Assembly (NCBI RefSeq): GCF_008086345.1
Contig: NZ_CP043006.1
Location: 3,780,032 to 3,844,031, forward strand
DNA: 64,000 nt
Origin: Chitinophaga sp. XS-30
GTDB taxonomy: Bacteria; Bacteroidota; Bacteroidia; Chitinophagales; Chitinophagaceae
Reading direction: 5' to 3'
How positions within the stretch are numbered: position 1 is the first letter of the stretch; each line of letters starts with the position of its first letter. Positions 9,084 through 17,421 of this stretch are shown here, one piece after another. The notes under the pieces are model-generated. The model did no database searches. It saw only the letters and a program-made list of their open reading frames with translations, and had not been told where the DNA came from. The translations under genes were made by a program, and so were the position numbers.

Positions 9084-9476
9084 TTATTTAGCGGCCGGTG
9101 CGATCAGGTCCCACAAATTGCCGTACAGATCGGCAAACACCAGTACTTTGCCCCATGTTTCCACTACAGGCTCCCGTACGATGTGGATGCCCTGTTCAAT
9201 CAGGTTCCGGTGGTCCCGGTCAAAATCATCCGTATGGAGGAAGAGAAAAACCCGCCCGCCCGTCTGGTTACCTACCCGGCTGCTTTGCTCCTCATTGGCC
9301 GCTTTGGCCAGCAATAACCCGCATTCGGATCCCGGCGGCGCTACGCGCACCCATCGCTTGGTTTCACTCAATACCGTATCTTCCAGCAGTTGAAAACGCA
9401 GTTTTTCCGTATAGAATGCGATAGCTTCATCATAATCACTTACTACAATAGCGATATGGGCCAGTTGTTGCTTCAT
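9084..9476 (-). CDS. VOC-family (glyoxalase/bleomycin-resistance-like) protein
   Basis: 130 residues, one vicinal-oxygen-chelate domain made of two beta-alpha-beta-beta-beta modules: LAHIAIVVSDYDEAIAFYTEKL opens the first, and GRVFLFLHTDDFDRDHRNL the second, ending with VFADLYGNLWDLIAP. The His in the first strand and the Glu/Asp positions fit a metal-binding VOC fold, but the last expected Glu is replaced (LWDL), so the metal set is not certain. Members include glyoxalases, dioxygenases and drug-binding proteins; no specific activity can be assigned. It converges on the methyltransferase gene (5 bases apart). Confidence 0.78.
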   Translation of the reverse strand: MKQQLAHIAIVVSDYDEAIAFYTEKLRFQLLEDTVLSETKRWVRVAPPGSECGLLLAKAANEEQSSRVGNQTGGRVFLFLHTDDFDRDHRNLIEQGIHIVREPVVETWGKVLVFADLYGNLWDLIAPAAK

Positions 9477-9532
9477 GGGCGTTGATGTAATGTCTTTTGA
9501 TCCTGATCACTGCAATTTGCTGCAGGCGGGCG

Positions 9533-10378
9533 CTAATGTAAATATCGTTTTTTGAAATCCCGCGGGTTTTCCCCGTTGATCTTCCGGAATACTTTATTGA
9601 AATAGGAGAGTTGCTCAAAGCCCGTGGCAAAACAGGTTTCGGTCACCGATCTGTCCTGCAGCAGCAGGTTTTTTGCCTGGTTGATGCGGCAATGGTTCAC
9701 AAAATCCGTGAACGTCATACCGGTCTGTTTCTTGAAATAGCGGCAGAAAGCGGCCGTGGTCATATGCACCTGTTGTGCAATATGGTTCACATCCGGCCGG
9801 AGGTGGTAACTGGCATCCACATAACGGTAGATCGCGGACATGCGTTCCTTGTCTTTCTGCAGCTGATTGTGGCTGTTGGTCTGATCGTTCAGCTGCACGA
9901 CTTCTTTGCTGGTGGCCATGATCTGGAAGACCTCCAGCAGGCTGATGAGCTGCCGGAAATGATCCAGTGAAGGCATCTGCTTCAGTTTTTCCGCCAGCTG
10001 CAATTTGGTTTCGCCGGTGAAGGAAAGGCCGTATTTCGCTTTTTCAAACAGCACTTTGATCGCGGAAAGCTCCGGCGCCTGGAGGAAACGCTCTCCCAGA
10101 AAATCTTCTTTCAGCTGTACCACGATCTGGTTGATCTCCGTTTTCAGGCCGTAGTCGAAATTCAGGTGCGGTACATCCGGGCCGATGAAGATCAGGTCAC
10201 TGTCGGTATAACTGGAAAGGTGCTGCCCTACATGGCGGGTGCCGGAGCCGCCCTCTACGTAAACGATCTCATATTCCGGGTGGAAATGCCAGTAGAAGGA
10301 CTTTTTGAAGCAATCCGTCTTCAGGCGGAAGGACTTTCCCGCGTCCGGCCTGATCTCTTCCAGTTCGATCTTCTTCAT
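9533..10378 (-). CDS. AraC-family transcriptional regulator with cupin N-domain
   Basis: 281 residues. Residues ~15-110 form a cupin-like sensor domain (FYWHFHPEYEIVYVEGGSG and later LIFIGPDVPHLNF), which in this family binds a sugar-like effector. Residues ~185-281 are the paired helix-turn-helix DNA-binding domain: VNHIAQQVHMTTAAFCRYFK for the first helix-turn-helix and the family signature ATGFEQLSYFNKVFRKINGE for the second. It is divergent from the tandem MFS genes, whose first start codon is 101 bases away, so it probably controls them. Confidence 0.87.
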   Translation of the reverse strand: MKKIELEEIRPDAGKSFRLKTDCFKKSFYWHFHPEYEIVYVEGGSGTRHVGQHLSSYTDSDLIFIGPDVPHLNFDYGLKTEINQIVVQLKEDFLGERFLQAPELSAIKVLFEKAKYGLSFTGETKLQLAEKLKQMPSLDHFRQLISLLEVFQIMATSKEVVQLNDQTNSHNQLQKDKERMSAIYRYVDASYHLRPDVNHIAQQVHMTTAAFCRYFKKQTGMTFTDFVNHCRINQAKNLLLQDRSVTETCFATGFEQLSYFNKVFRKINGENPRDFKKRYLH

Positions 10379-10464
10379 GATAAGGCAAAATTAACACTTA
10401 AATCAATATCAATACAGTACAAATAATGGTCATTATAGGAGAAAACAGGTACAGGGGGTTGCAA

Positions 10465-10472
10465 TAATTTTG
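10465..10472 (+). promoter_or_regulatory. Candidate Bacteroidota -7 promoter element
   Basis: TAATTTTG matches the Bacteroidota consensus TAnnTTTG and ends 7 bases before the ATG of the first MFS gene. Transcription from here would give an almost leaderless mRNA. No convincing -33 TTTG element is seen at the expected distance, so the site rests on the -7 match only. Confidence 0.42.
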
Positions 10473-10479
10473 CATCATC

Positions 10480-11640
10480 ATGCAATTGGCTTATTCGATA
10501 TCATTACGCGCGCCCAGGGCATACCGGCTGGCGCTTTCTGTATTTTTCTTCATCCAGGGCCTGGTTTTCGCCAGTTGGGCGAGCCGGATACCGGATATCA
10601 AGGAGAGTTTGCGTTTGAGTGATGCCGCGTTGGGCGGCCTTTTGCTGGCATTGCCTGCGGGGCAGATGGCGGGGATGGGGCTTTCGGGTTACCTCGTGTC
10701 CCGTTTCGGCAGCCGACTGATCATGCTGATTGCGGCGTTTCTGTATCCCGGAGCGCTGCTGTTGCTGGGAGCGGCCAATAACCTGGTATTGCTGGCCGGT
10801 TCGCTGGTATTGTTCGGTCTTTGCGGCAACATGATCAACATTGCGGCCAACACGCAGGCCGTGGGAGTGGAAGCCCTCTACCGCCGCAGCATCCTGGCGA
10901 GCTTTCACGGGTTGTGGAGCCTGGCCGGCTTTACAGGTGGTTTGCTTGGTGCGCTGATGGTAGCGCAGCACCAGACGCCGCTGGTGCATTATGCTATTGT
11001 TTTTGTGCTGACGATGCTGCTGATCGCCACTTCTGCCGCCTACGTGCTGCCGAGGGACGCGCCGAAGAAAAGCGGCAGCAATTCCATTTTTGTGAAACCC
11101 GACAGGAACATTATGCTGCTCGGCCTGATTACCTTTGCCTGCATGATCTGCGAAGGCACGATGTTCGACTGGAGCGGCGTTTATTTCGACCAGGTGGTGC
11201 ATGCTCCGGTGGAATGGAGCAGGCTCGGTTTTATAGGGTTCATGAGCGCCATGGCAGGCGGTCGCTTTGCGGCGGACCATTTTATTACCCGCTTCGGCGC
11301 CAAGGCCATGCTGCAATTCAGCGGGTTGACGATACTCAGCGGGTTGCTCTTGTCTGTCGTGCTGCCCACGATCGTTCCGGCCACTATCGGGTTTCTGCTG
11401 GTGGGGCTAGGTGTGGCTTCCGTGGTGCCGCTGTCTTACAGCATAGCCGGGCGGTCGAAAACAATAGCTCCCGGTGTGGCGCTGGCCATGGTATCGTCCA
11501 TCGGTTTTCTGGGTTTCCTGCTCGGACCTCCGCTGATCGGTTTTGTAGCAGAAGGATTTGGTCTCCGCTGGTCTTTTGCCCTGATCGCCGTTTTGGGATT
11601 GGGAACAACGCTGCTGGCCGGCAGTGTCAAAACAAAGTAA
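10480..11640 (+). CDS. MFS transporter, YbjJ-like
   Basis: 386 residues with about twelve predicted transmembrane segments and short loops. The N-terminus (FASWASRIPDIKESLRLSDA followed by GGLLLALPAGQM) resembles that of Escherichia coli YbjJ and related major-facilitator proteins, and the loop SRFGSR is the typical MFS motif between helices 2 and 3. It is expected to be an inner-membrane secondary transporter, perhaps for sugars or an exporter; the substrate is unknown. A close paralogue follows at once on the same strand, and an AraC regulator is divergently placed, which suggests effector-dependent control. Confidence 0.85.
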   Translation: MQLAYSISLRAPRAYRLALSVFFFIQGLVFASWASRIPDIKESLRLSDAALGGLLLALPAGQMAGMGLSGYLVSRFGSRLIMLIAAFLYPGALLLLGAANNLVLLAGSLVLFGLCGNMINIAANTQAVGVEALYRRSILASFHGLWSLAGFTGGLLGALMVAQHQTPLVHYAIVFVLTMLLIATSAAYVLPRDAPKKSGSNSIFVKPDRNIMLLGLITFACMICEGTMFDWSGVYFDQVVHAPVEWSRLGFIGFMSAMAGGRFAADHFITRFGAKAMLQFSGLTILSGLLLSVVLPTIVPATIGFLLVGLGVASVVPLSYSIAGRSKTIAPGVALAMVSSIGFLGFLLGPPLIGFVAEGFGLRWSFALIAVLGLGTTLLAGSVKTK

Positions 11641-11644
11641 CAGG

Positions 11645-12835
11645 ATGATGGATGACAGGAGAAGGGCGAGGATAGCGATAGCACTATTCTTTTTTATATC
11701 AGGTTTCGGGTTTTCCACATGGGCATCGCGGATACCTGATCTGCAGCAAAGGCTTCAGCTGAATGAAGCGCAACTGGGCAGCGTATTATTTGCGCTGCCT
11801 TTCGGCCTTATGCTCACGATGCCGGTAACGGGTGCGCTGTTGCAGCGTTTCAGCAGCAATACCATTATGTTCGCGGGTGCGCTGGCCTTCAACGCGATGC
11901 TCAGTGTGCTGGGCTTTGTAACGGAAGTCTGGCAGCTGGTGATTGCGCTGTTCTGTTTCGGCGCTTCGCGCAACCTCCTCAATATTTCCATGAATGCGCA
12001 GTCCGTTGGCGTACAATCATTATACGAAAAATCCATCATCACCACATTTCACGGCATCTGGAGCGTGGCGGGTTTCAGCGGCGCTGCACTGGGCGGGCTG
12101 ATGGTGTTCTGGCAGATATCGCCGGGCATCCATTTCATGATCGTGGGCATACTGATGGTGATCATGGGATTTTTTGCCTACCCCGGCAGCCTCCATCAGC
12201 CGCCGTCTCCGGTGGGCAGAAGGAGGTTTTCGTGGCCGGATAAAAGCCTGTTGAAATACGGGCTGATATCTTTTGCCGTGATGTCCTGCGAAGGTACGAT
12301 GTACGACTGGAGCGGCATTTATTTCCAGAAGGCCGTGCAGGCGTCGCGGGAGGTGGTGACCGCGGGGTTTGTGGTGTATATGGTGGCCATGGCCGTTGGC
12401 CGTTTCAGCGGGGACAGGATCGTGAACCGTTTGGGTGTGGTAACGATGATCAAGTGGAGCGGCATCCTGATGTTTTGTGGGCTGTTGCTTTCCGCGCTTC
12501 TACCGCAGCCGCTTACGGCCGGTTTCGGCTTCATGCTGATCGGCCTTGGTGTGTCCTGCGTTGTTCCGCTGGTGTTCAGCATGGCGGGGAAATCCACTAC
12601 CATGGCCAATGGTCCGGCTATTGCGGCAGTCTCCACAGTAGGTTACCTGGGTTTTCTGCTGGTGCCGCCGGTGATCGGATTCATTGCGGAGGCGCTCAGC
12701 CTGCGCTGGGCCTTCGGGTTAATGTCCGGCTTCGGCATTGTGGTGACCGCACTGATCCTTATCCTGCACCGGCGCACTATTGCTCCCGCACGATCCTCGT
12801 CAGTTGCGCAGGCTCGCCCTGCGGGTCATACGTGA
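11645..12835 (+). CDS. MFS transporter, YbjJ-like (second of a tandem pair)
   Basis: 396 residues from ATG 11645; an in-frame ATG at 11624 would overlap the previous gene by 17 bases and only adds a polar tail, so the later start is preferred. The fold and N-terminal signature (FSTWASRIPDLQQRL and GSVLFALPFGLM) match those of the upstream gene along the whole length, including CEGTMYDWSGIYFQKAV, so the two arose by tandem duplication. The 3' end overlaps the end of the convergent lipoprotein gene by 59 bases. Two halves of a heterodimer or two specificities are both possible. Confidence 0.84.
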   Translation: MMDDRRRARIAIALFFFISGFGFSTWASRIPDLQQRLQLNEAQLGSVLFALPFGLMLTMPVTGALLQRFSSNTIMFAGALAFNAMLSVLGFVTEVWQLVIALFCFGASRNLLNISMNAQSVGVQSLYEKSIITTFHGIWSVAGFSGAALGGLMVFWQISPGIHFMIVGILMVIMGFFAYPGSLHQPPSPVGRRRFSWPDKSLLKYGLISFAVMSCEGTMYDWSGIYFQKAVQASREVVTAGFVVYMVAMAVGRFSGDRIVNRLGVVTMIKWSGILMFCGLLLSALLPQPLTAGFGFMLIGLGVSCVVPLVFSMAGKSTTMANGPAIAAVSTVGYLGFLLVPPVIGFIAEALSLRWAFGLMSGFGIVVTALILILHRRTIAPARSSSVAQARPAGHT

Positions 12836-13604
12836 TCCTTTCAATGATCAGGTCATGCTGGTCGTACACCAGCGTGGTATTGTGCATGGAACTGTCTGTC
12901 ATGTCCATATATCCCTGTCTGGTGACATATCTCTTTTCGTTGATGGTATTGAAAAATTTGTGCGTCAACTCATTCCTGCCGTTATAAACATCGTAGTGAA
13001 GCGAAGTGTCTGTGTCATTGACCAGTTCTGATTTCATCACCAGCTTGCCGTCTTTGTCAAATTCACTGGTGAGGGCTTCATCCCCATGTTCATTATAAGT
13101 ATAGTGGAAGGCATAGATCACTTTGCCGGCCGCATCCCGGGATGTCAGTTCCTTTACCTGTTCATTTTTATCATAGGCATAGATGATCTTCCTGTCCAGC
13201 TGCCCTTCGGAATTATAGAATAATCGCGCAGTATTGCGGTGGTTATCATCATATTCGTTTCTCACCACTGCGGTAATATTGCCTTCGTGGTCTTTAGACA
13301 CGGTGGCAGAGTCGTTTCCGTGAATATCATAATAGTATTCTTCGCGGGTATTCAGCGTAGAGTCGTTCCGGTGATAGATGTTGCTGTAGATGGCGTTGCC
13401 GGAAGCATCATATTCCGTCAGTTGAAAAAGGAAGCCGTTGGCGGTGTCCGGCTGGCCGAAACGGTATTCATATTGGTAAACCTTTTCCAGCCGGATCTTG
13501 TTGGCGGCGATCTTTTCTTTCAGGATGTCTTTTTTGCTTTTTCGATCCGCCTGGCAGGAGAGGAGGAAGAGCGGGAGGATAAGGTATGTCAGCGTACGGT
13601 TCAT
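12777..13604 (-). CDS. Hypothetical lipoprotein with YD/RHS-like repeat strands
   Basis: 275 residues. A lipoprotein signal is visible (LILPLFLLSCQAD, Cys near residue 17), followed by a charged helix (KKDILKEKIAANKIRLEKV). The rest is made of short repeated beta-hairpins of the type 'YDxxGNxxYxxxYxxND', such as TEYDASGNAIYSN, YNSEGQLDRKIIY and DAAGKVIYAFHYTYNEHGD, resembling the tyrosine-aspartate repeats of RHS-type proteins. Function unknown; a surface or periplasmic location is likely. It converges with and overlaps the MFS gene. Confidence 0.7.
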   Translation of the reverse strand: MNRTLTYLILPLFLLSCQADRKSKKDILKEKIAANKIRLEKVYQYEYRFGQPDTANGFLFQLTEYDASGNAIYSNIYHRNDSTLNTREEYYYDIHGNDSATVSKDHEGNITAVVRNEYDDNHRNTARLFYNSEGQLDRKIIYAYDKNEQVKELTSRDAAGKVIYAFHYTYNEHGDEALTSEFDKDGKLVMKSELVNDTDTSLHYDVYNGRNELTHKFFNTINEKRYVTRQGYMDMTDSSMHNTTLVYDQHDLIIERITYDPQGEPAQLTRIVREQ

Positions 13605-13799
13605 AGGTTAATATTAATTAATTGTCAACAAATTAGTTAAAAAAAATGCATGAATGAGGAAGTATTTGCTTCCATTGACAGGGAAATTAATGAAATGATA
13701 ATATCGCCGTATGCACTTATTAGCTTACTTGCAGTTCATGAAGGTCGCTTTTATCCGTTAATCCTTATAAGACACCAATTAGCTTAAGTTGTCCACTCT

Positions 13800-14813
13800 A
13801 TGCATCACAGTTCCCCTGTTTTCCCGAAACTCCGTATGCGGTTTATCGCCCGGCAGCATTCCGTTTTGCGTCATGACATCCCATATCAGTACCGTTCCCG
13901 TCTTCATCCTTTTGCCGGGGCCATACTGGAGGAATCCGCAACTGTTGATATCGTGCACCAGGTGGTACAGATCAAGGGGTTTACGATCTGCAACCATGTT
14001 TTCTTTGCGAAGGAGGATGCAGAGATCGCTCCATATGCAGAAGAGCCTGTTTCTTCTTTGCATTGCATGATAAAGGGGAGTTTACGGTGCGAACTGGCTG
14101 GTGTGGGGCAACTGTGGCTCCGGGCAGGTCAGTTCGGTTTCTTTCAACTGGGCAATGAACTGAACCGGGCGTGGCTGAAGAAGGGAGAGATATACGAATC
14201 TTTTCATATCGACTTTACAAGGGAACAGTTATTGATGCTGGCGCCCTATTCAGATATCGTCCGGGAGCTGCTCAGCAAAGCGGAAGATAATATGCAGGCA
14301 TATGCCATACCCGGGGCGGGCATTATGTCGCCCCGCTTTTACGAGTTGATCGGTGAGATACGGGATAAGCATCCTGATCATAAAATGAAAGAGATAGCAG
14401 TGCCGGCCAATATTTCGCTTTTGCTGGCAATAGCATTGATGGATGCGGAAACGGCCAGTGATGCAGGAGATACGGAGGAAGTGCTGTTTGCCACGATACA
14501 GGCATATATTCTGAATAATCTTTCCGGGGAGTTGGGGAACAGGGAGATCGCCAGGGAATACAGCATGAGCGTATCCCGGCTGAAGTACGGTTACAAGCGG
14601 ATATACCAGGAGCCGGTGCAGGCGTTCGTGAGACGGGTAAGGCTGGAGAGGGCGAGGGACCTCATTTCGTCAACAAACTATCCGCTGAGGCAGATTGCGG
14701 AGATGGTGGGGTATATGGATTATGGGAGTTTCAGCAGGATATACCGGAGGTTTTACGGGCACCCGCCGAGTGATGTGAGGCGTCCGGCGGGAAATGTCCA
14801 AAATGACAAATGA
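13800..14813 (+). CDS. AraC-family transcriptional regulator
   Basis: 337 residues from the ATG at 13800; an internal ATG at 13836 is also possible. The N-terminal ~210 residues are a poorly conserved sensor region with some cupin-like strands (QFGFFQLGNELNRAWLKKGE). Residues ~235-330 are the double helix-turn-helix: GNREIAREYSMSVSRLKYGYK and then AEMVGYMDYGSFSRIYRRFYG, which is the AraC signature. The layout resembles the siderophore/pyochelin-receptor type (PchR-like) of AraC regulators in Bacteroidota. The target is unknown; the next gene starts 176 bases downstream on the same strand. Confidence 0.83.
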   Translation: MHHSSPVFPKLRMRFIARQHSVLRHDIPYQYRSRLHPFAGAILEESATVDIVHQVVQIKGFTICNHVFFAKEDAEIAPYAEEPVSSLHCMIKGSLRCELAGVGQLWLRAGQFGFFQLGNELNRAWLKKGEIYESFHIDFTREQLLMLAPYSDIVRELLSKAEDNMQAYAIPGAGIMSPRFYELIGEIRDKHPDHKMKEIAVPANISLLLAIALMDAETASDAGDTEEVLFATIQAYILNNLSGELGNREIAREYSMSVSRLKYGYKRIYQEPVQAFVRRVRLERARDLISSTNYPLRQIAEMVGYMDYGSFSRIYRRFYGHPPSDVRRPAGNVQNDK

Positions 14814-14989
14814 TATGTCCGATCTGCTATTTTATTTTTGTGTTAAATATGTCAATTTTATAGAAAGACACAGTAGGAATTAACCCGATAATCCGCATGA
14901 AGTATTGGTTACAGTGATATTTAACAGTTGGTTAGATACGAGTTCCTATTACCTGAACCGTTGACTTAAACCTAAAAGCGTATTCTCCA

Positions 14990-15271
14990 ATGACAACAGA
15001 CACTTTACAGCGTTTGCAACGCATTGATCACCTTATTCAGACAAAAGCGACAGGGACCCCATCCAATCTTGCCGATAAGATCGGTATTTCAGAACGATGT
15101 GTGTACAAATACCTCAACCTTATGAAAGATTTTGGTGCGCCGATCAAGTTTTCGAATGCCCGGCAGAGTTATTATTATGATGAAGAAGGATACTTCAAGA
15201 TTTCTTTCCGGTTCAAACGGCGGATCATGGAGATGATGATTGCCGGGATGGGATATTTTCTGGGCGTTTAA
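14990..15271 (+). CDS. Small HTH-domain protein upstream of the kinase-LanC gene
   Basis: 93 residues. The first 60 residues look like a winged or DeoR-type helix-turn-helix (LQRLQRIDHLIQTKATG, then NLADKIGISERCVYKYLNLM), as in the HTH_11 class. The tail (YYYDEEGYFKISFRFKR and a short Met-rich end) resembles the wing that follows. It may regulate the next gene, which starts only 11 bases downstream and is clearly co-transcribed. No ligand domain is present. Small HTH proteins of this kind often accompany peptide-modification genes in Bacteroidota, but that link is an inference. Confidence 0.72.
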   Translation: MTTDTLQRLQRIDHLIQTKATGTPSNLADKIGISERCVYKYLNLMKDFGAPIKFSNARQSYYYDEEGYFKISFRFKRRIMEMMIAGMGYFLGV

Positions 15272-15282
15272 AAATATTTGAG

Positions 15283-17421
15283 ATGAGTATTGTTGCAAAA
15301 ACGATTATCGATCAGGTAGATGAAGAGCCTGTAAAATATCAGAAATCCGAAAAGAAGAGCGGCAACCGGATAGGGTACAATTATATCATCCTGAAAAGCC
15401 TGAAAGAAAGTAAGAAGAATGATGTGGTGAAATGCCTTTACATCAAAAGTCTTACGCGGTTCGGGTTCTGCGTGATCAAGGAGGGGACCTCGGGAGATTC
15501 GAAGGATAAACACGGCAGGGATATCCGGGACCGTCTGATGTGGCAGGAGCAACTGCATGCGATGTTGCAGGACAAGATCAGGATGCCGAGGTTGCTCGGA
15601 AGCTTTGAGGAAAACGGGAATTATTACCTGGTAATTGAGAGGATCAGGGGAAAATCACTGCATACGGTTTTTAAGGAGGGAGGCAACGCCGTGCAGGAGG
15701 GCTTGCTGAGTGGAAACAAGACTGGCATGAAATTCCTGGACTACCTGGTCCGGATCGTGGAAATACTGGAGGTGATGCATCAGCACCAGGTAGTACACAG
15801 GGATGTGACATTGAATAATTTCATGATCATGCCGGGAGGGAAGGTGGCAATTATTGATATGGAGCTAAGTTATTCACTGGCTGCAGGCTATCCGAGCCCC
15901 CCGTTTCAATTGGGGACGATCGGGTATATGTCTCCGGAGCAGGAGCTGATTGCCGTGCCCACAGTGAAGGAGGATATATTTTCCATTGGCGCGATCATGC
16001 TGCAGTTGTGGACGGGGATATCGCCGTATAAGTTGACGACGGTGTCACGGGAGGAGCTGCAGCGCAAGGTGGAGTTCCTGATGCCCGACAAGCTGCTTGC
16101 TGACCTTGTGGCGCGTTGTATGGATCCGGAGCCGGAACGGCGGCCGCTGGCGGGGGAGATCAAGAATTTTCTCTTGCAGTATGAACGGGATAAGATAGGA
16201 AGATCACCTAGAGCGACTGTCCCCAGGATATTATTCTCGCAAAATGAGATACTCGATACTATTCAAAAGGGAATATTTGCCTTGAGCACTTCATTGATGG
16301 CAGATAGCGAAAAGGGATGGTTTTCGGAGGATATGAAAAATATGTCGGAAGAAAAGAGTAAGATCAATAAAGCCTGGTATGCGAGCTTTAATCGCGGCGC
16401 CAGCGGAATTATTTATTTTTTAGCGAACGCAAAGAGGATGGGATTTGATGTATCACTAGCACAAAGTCAGATCAAAATGGGAATCGAACTGATTAAGAAT
16501 AAGTATATCGACAGGGCTGATCGTCATACTCCTGGACTGCACTTTGGATCAGACGGCATAGCAGTAGCATTAGTTGCAGCTATGAATAGCGGGTTGATCG
16601 AGAATAAGGAAGAGTATCGCAATTGGATAAATCAACTATTAACTGATTCGTCGGACCATGAAGATGTTGTACGGGGGATGGCGGGGCAGGGAATCGCTAA
16701 TTTGCTTTGCGCTGCTTTTCTGAAGCAAGAAACATTGGATGAAAGACTAATTCAATATGCTACGCTTCTTGTTGCAAAACAAGACGCCGAGGGCTATTGG
16801 ATGAGGAGCTTCAACGAATCCGGAAGAAGAAGGATCATACCGGGTTTCGGATCCGGCATGTCCGGCATTATATATTATTTACTGCTGTTTGGACAGAAGT
16901 TTAATCATGGTGACTCTTTAGAAGCAGCGGAAAGAGGACTTTCCTGGCTAATCAGAAAAGCAGTCCGGGGAAACGGAACAATGGATTGGAAATCCTCCTC
17001 CGGTAAGCAGCTGTCTTTTTCTCTTCTGGAAGGAAGCCCGGGTATTTCACTGTCTTTTTTAAAGGCGTTCGACTTTTTTCAAAAAGAATCTTATCGTAAT
17101 ACTGTTGGCCAAATACTTGTTACTCCCAACCCGGGTTTATCTTTCAATAATTTGAGTCAGAGCTTTGGTTTAAGTGGAGTAGCAAGTGTTTACCTTCAGG
17201 CAGCGAATGTTCTGGACGATAAATACTATGTGGAGCAAGCTGGGAGTATAGTCCAATTCCTTTGCCATGTTAAAAAAATAAAGGAGGAGAAATTTGTTCA
17301 CTGGTTTGTTGAGCATGAGCGGCAACCGGTAGCTAATTTTATGATGGGGAATACCGGTATCTTGCATGCTCTCCTGCAGTATTGTTTTCGTGACAAAATA
17401 TCCATACCATTCTTACTATAA
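15283..17421 (+). CDS. Ser/Thr kinase-LanC-like fusion protein (class III LanKC-like, no lyase domain)
   Basis: 712 residues. A short charged N-terminus (~33 residues) is followed by a protein kinase domain (~34-305): VIKEG with Lys66 as the ATP lysine, HRDVTLNN (172-179, catalytic Asp174 and Asn179), IIDMELS with Asp192 in a DME motif instead of DFG, and GYMSPEQE for the APE region. Residues ~365-705 are a LanC-like alpha-toroid with repeated GxxG motifs (RGASGIIYFL, GMAGQGIANLL, GSGMSGIIYYLL, LEGSPGISLSF, FGLSGVASVYL, GNTGILHALL). All zinc ligands of LanC cyclases are replaced: Ser524 for the His, Leu582 for the first Cys, Ser627-Phe628 for the Cys-His pair. Class III lanthipeptide synthetases also lack these ligands and have a DFE-like motif, but they carry an N-terminal lyase of ~200 residues that is absent here. 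Expected location: cytosol. Whether it makes (methyl)lanthionine or only phosphorylates is unknown. Confidence 0.84.
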   Translation: MSIVAKTIIDQVDEEPVKYQKSEKKSGNRIGYNYIILKSLKESKKNDVVKCLYIKSLTRFGFCVIKEGTSGDSKDKHGRDIRDRLMWQEQLHAMLQDKIRMPRLLGSFEENGNYYLVIERIRGKSLHTVFKEGGNAVQEGLLSGNKTGMKFLDYLVRIVEILEVMHQHQVVHRDVTLNNFMIMPGGKVAIIDMELSYSLAAGYPSPPFQLGTIGYMSPEQELIAVPTVKEDIFSIGAIMLQLWTGISPYKLTTVSREELQRKVEFLMPDKLLADLVARCMDPEPERRPLAGEIKNFLLQYERDKIGRSPRATVPRILFSQNEILDTIQKGIFALSTSLMADSEKGWFSEDMKNMSEEKSKINKAWYASFNRGASGIIYFLANAKRMGFDVSLAQSQIKMGIELIKNKYIDRADRHTPGLHFGSDGIAVALVAAMNSGLIENKEEYRNWINQLLTDSSDHEDVVRGMAGQGIANLLCAAFLKQETLDERLIQYATLLVAKQDAEGYWMRSFNESGRRRIIPGFGSGMSGIIYYLLLFGQKFNHGDSLEAAERGLSWLIRKAVRGNGTMDWKSSSGKQLSFSLLEGSPGISLSFLKAFDFFQKESYRNTVGQILVTPNPGLSFNNLSQSFGLSGVASVYLQAANVLDDKYYVEQAGSIVQFLCHVKKIKEEKFVHWFVEHERQPVANFMMGNTGILHALLQYCFRDKISIPFLL

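Noticed and set aside
14814..14989. A lanthipeptide precursor gene between the AraC regulator and the small HTH gene
   Set aside because: The ATG codons at 14849 and 14897 give only four and six residues before a stop; no Ser/Thr/Cys-rich frame was found.
15283..15400. A lyase domain in front of the kinase, as in class III or IV lanthipeptide synthetases
   Set aside because: Only about 33 residues precede the kinase N-lobe and they are charged and of low complexity, far short of the ~200 needed.
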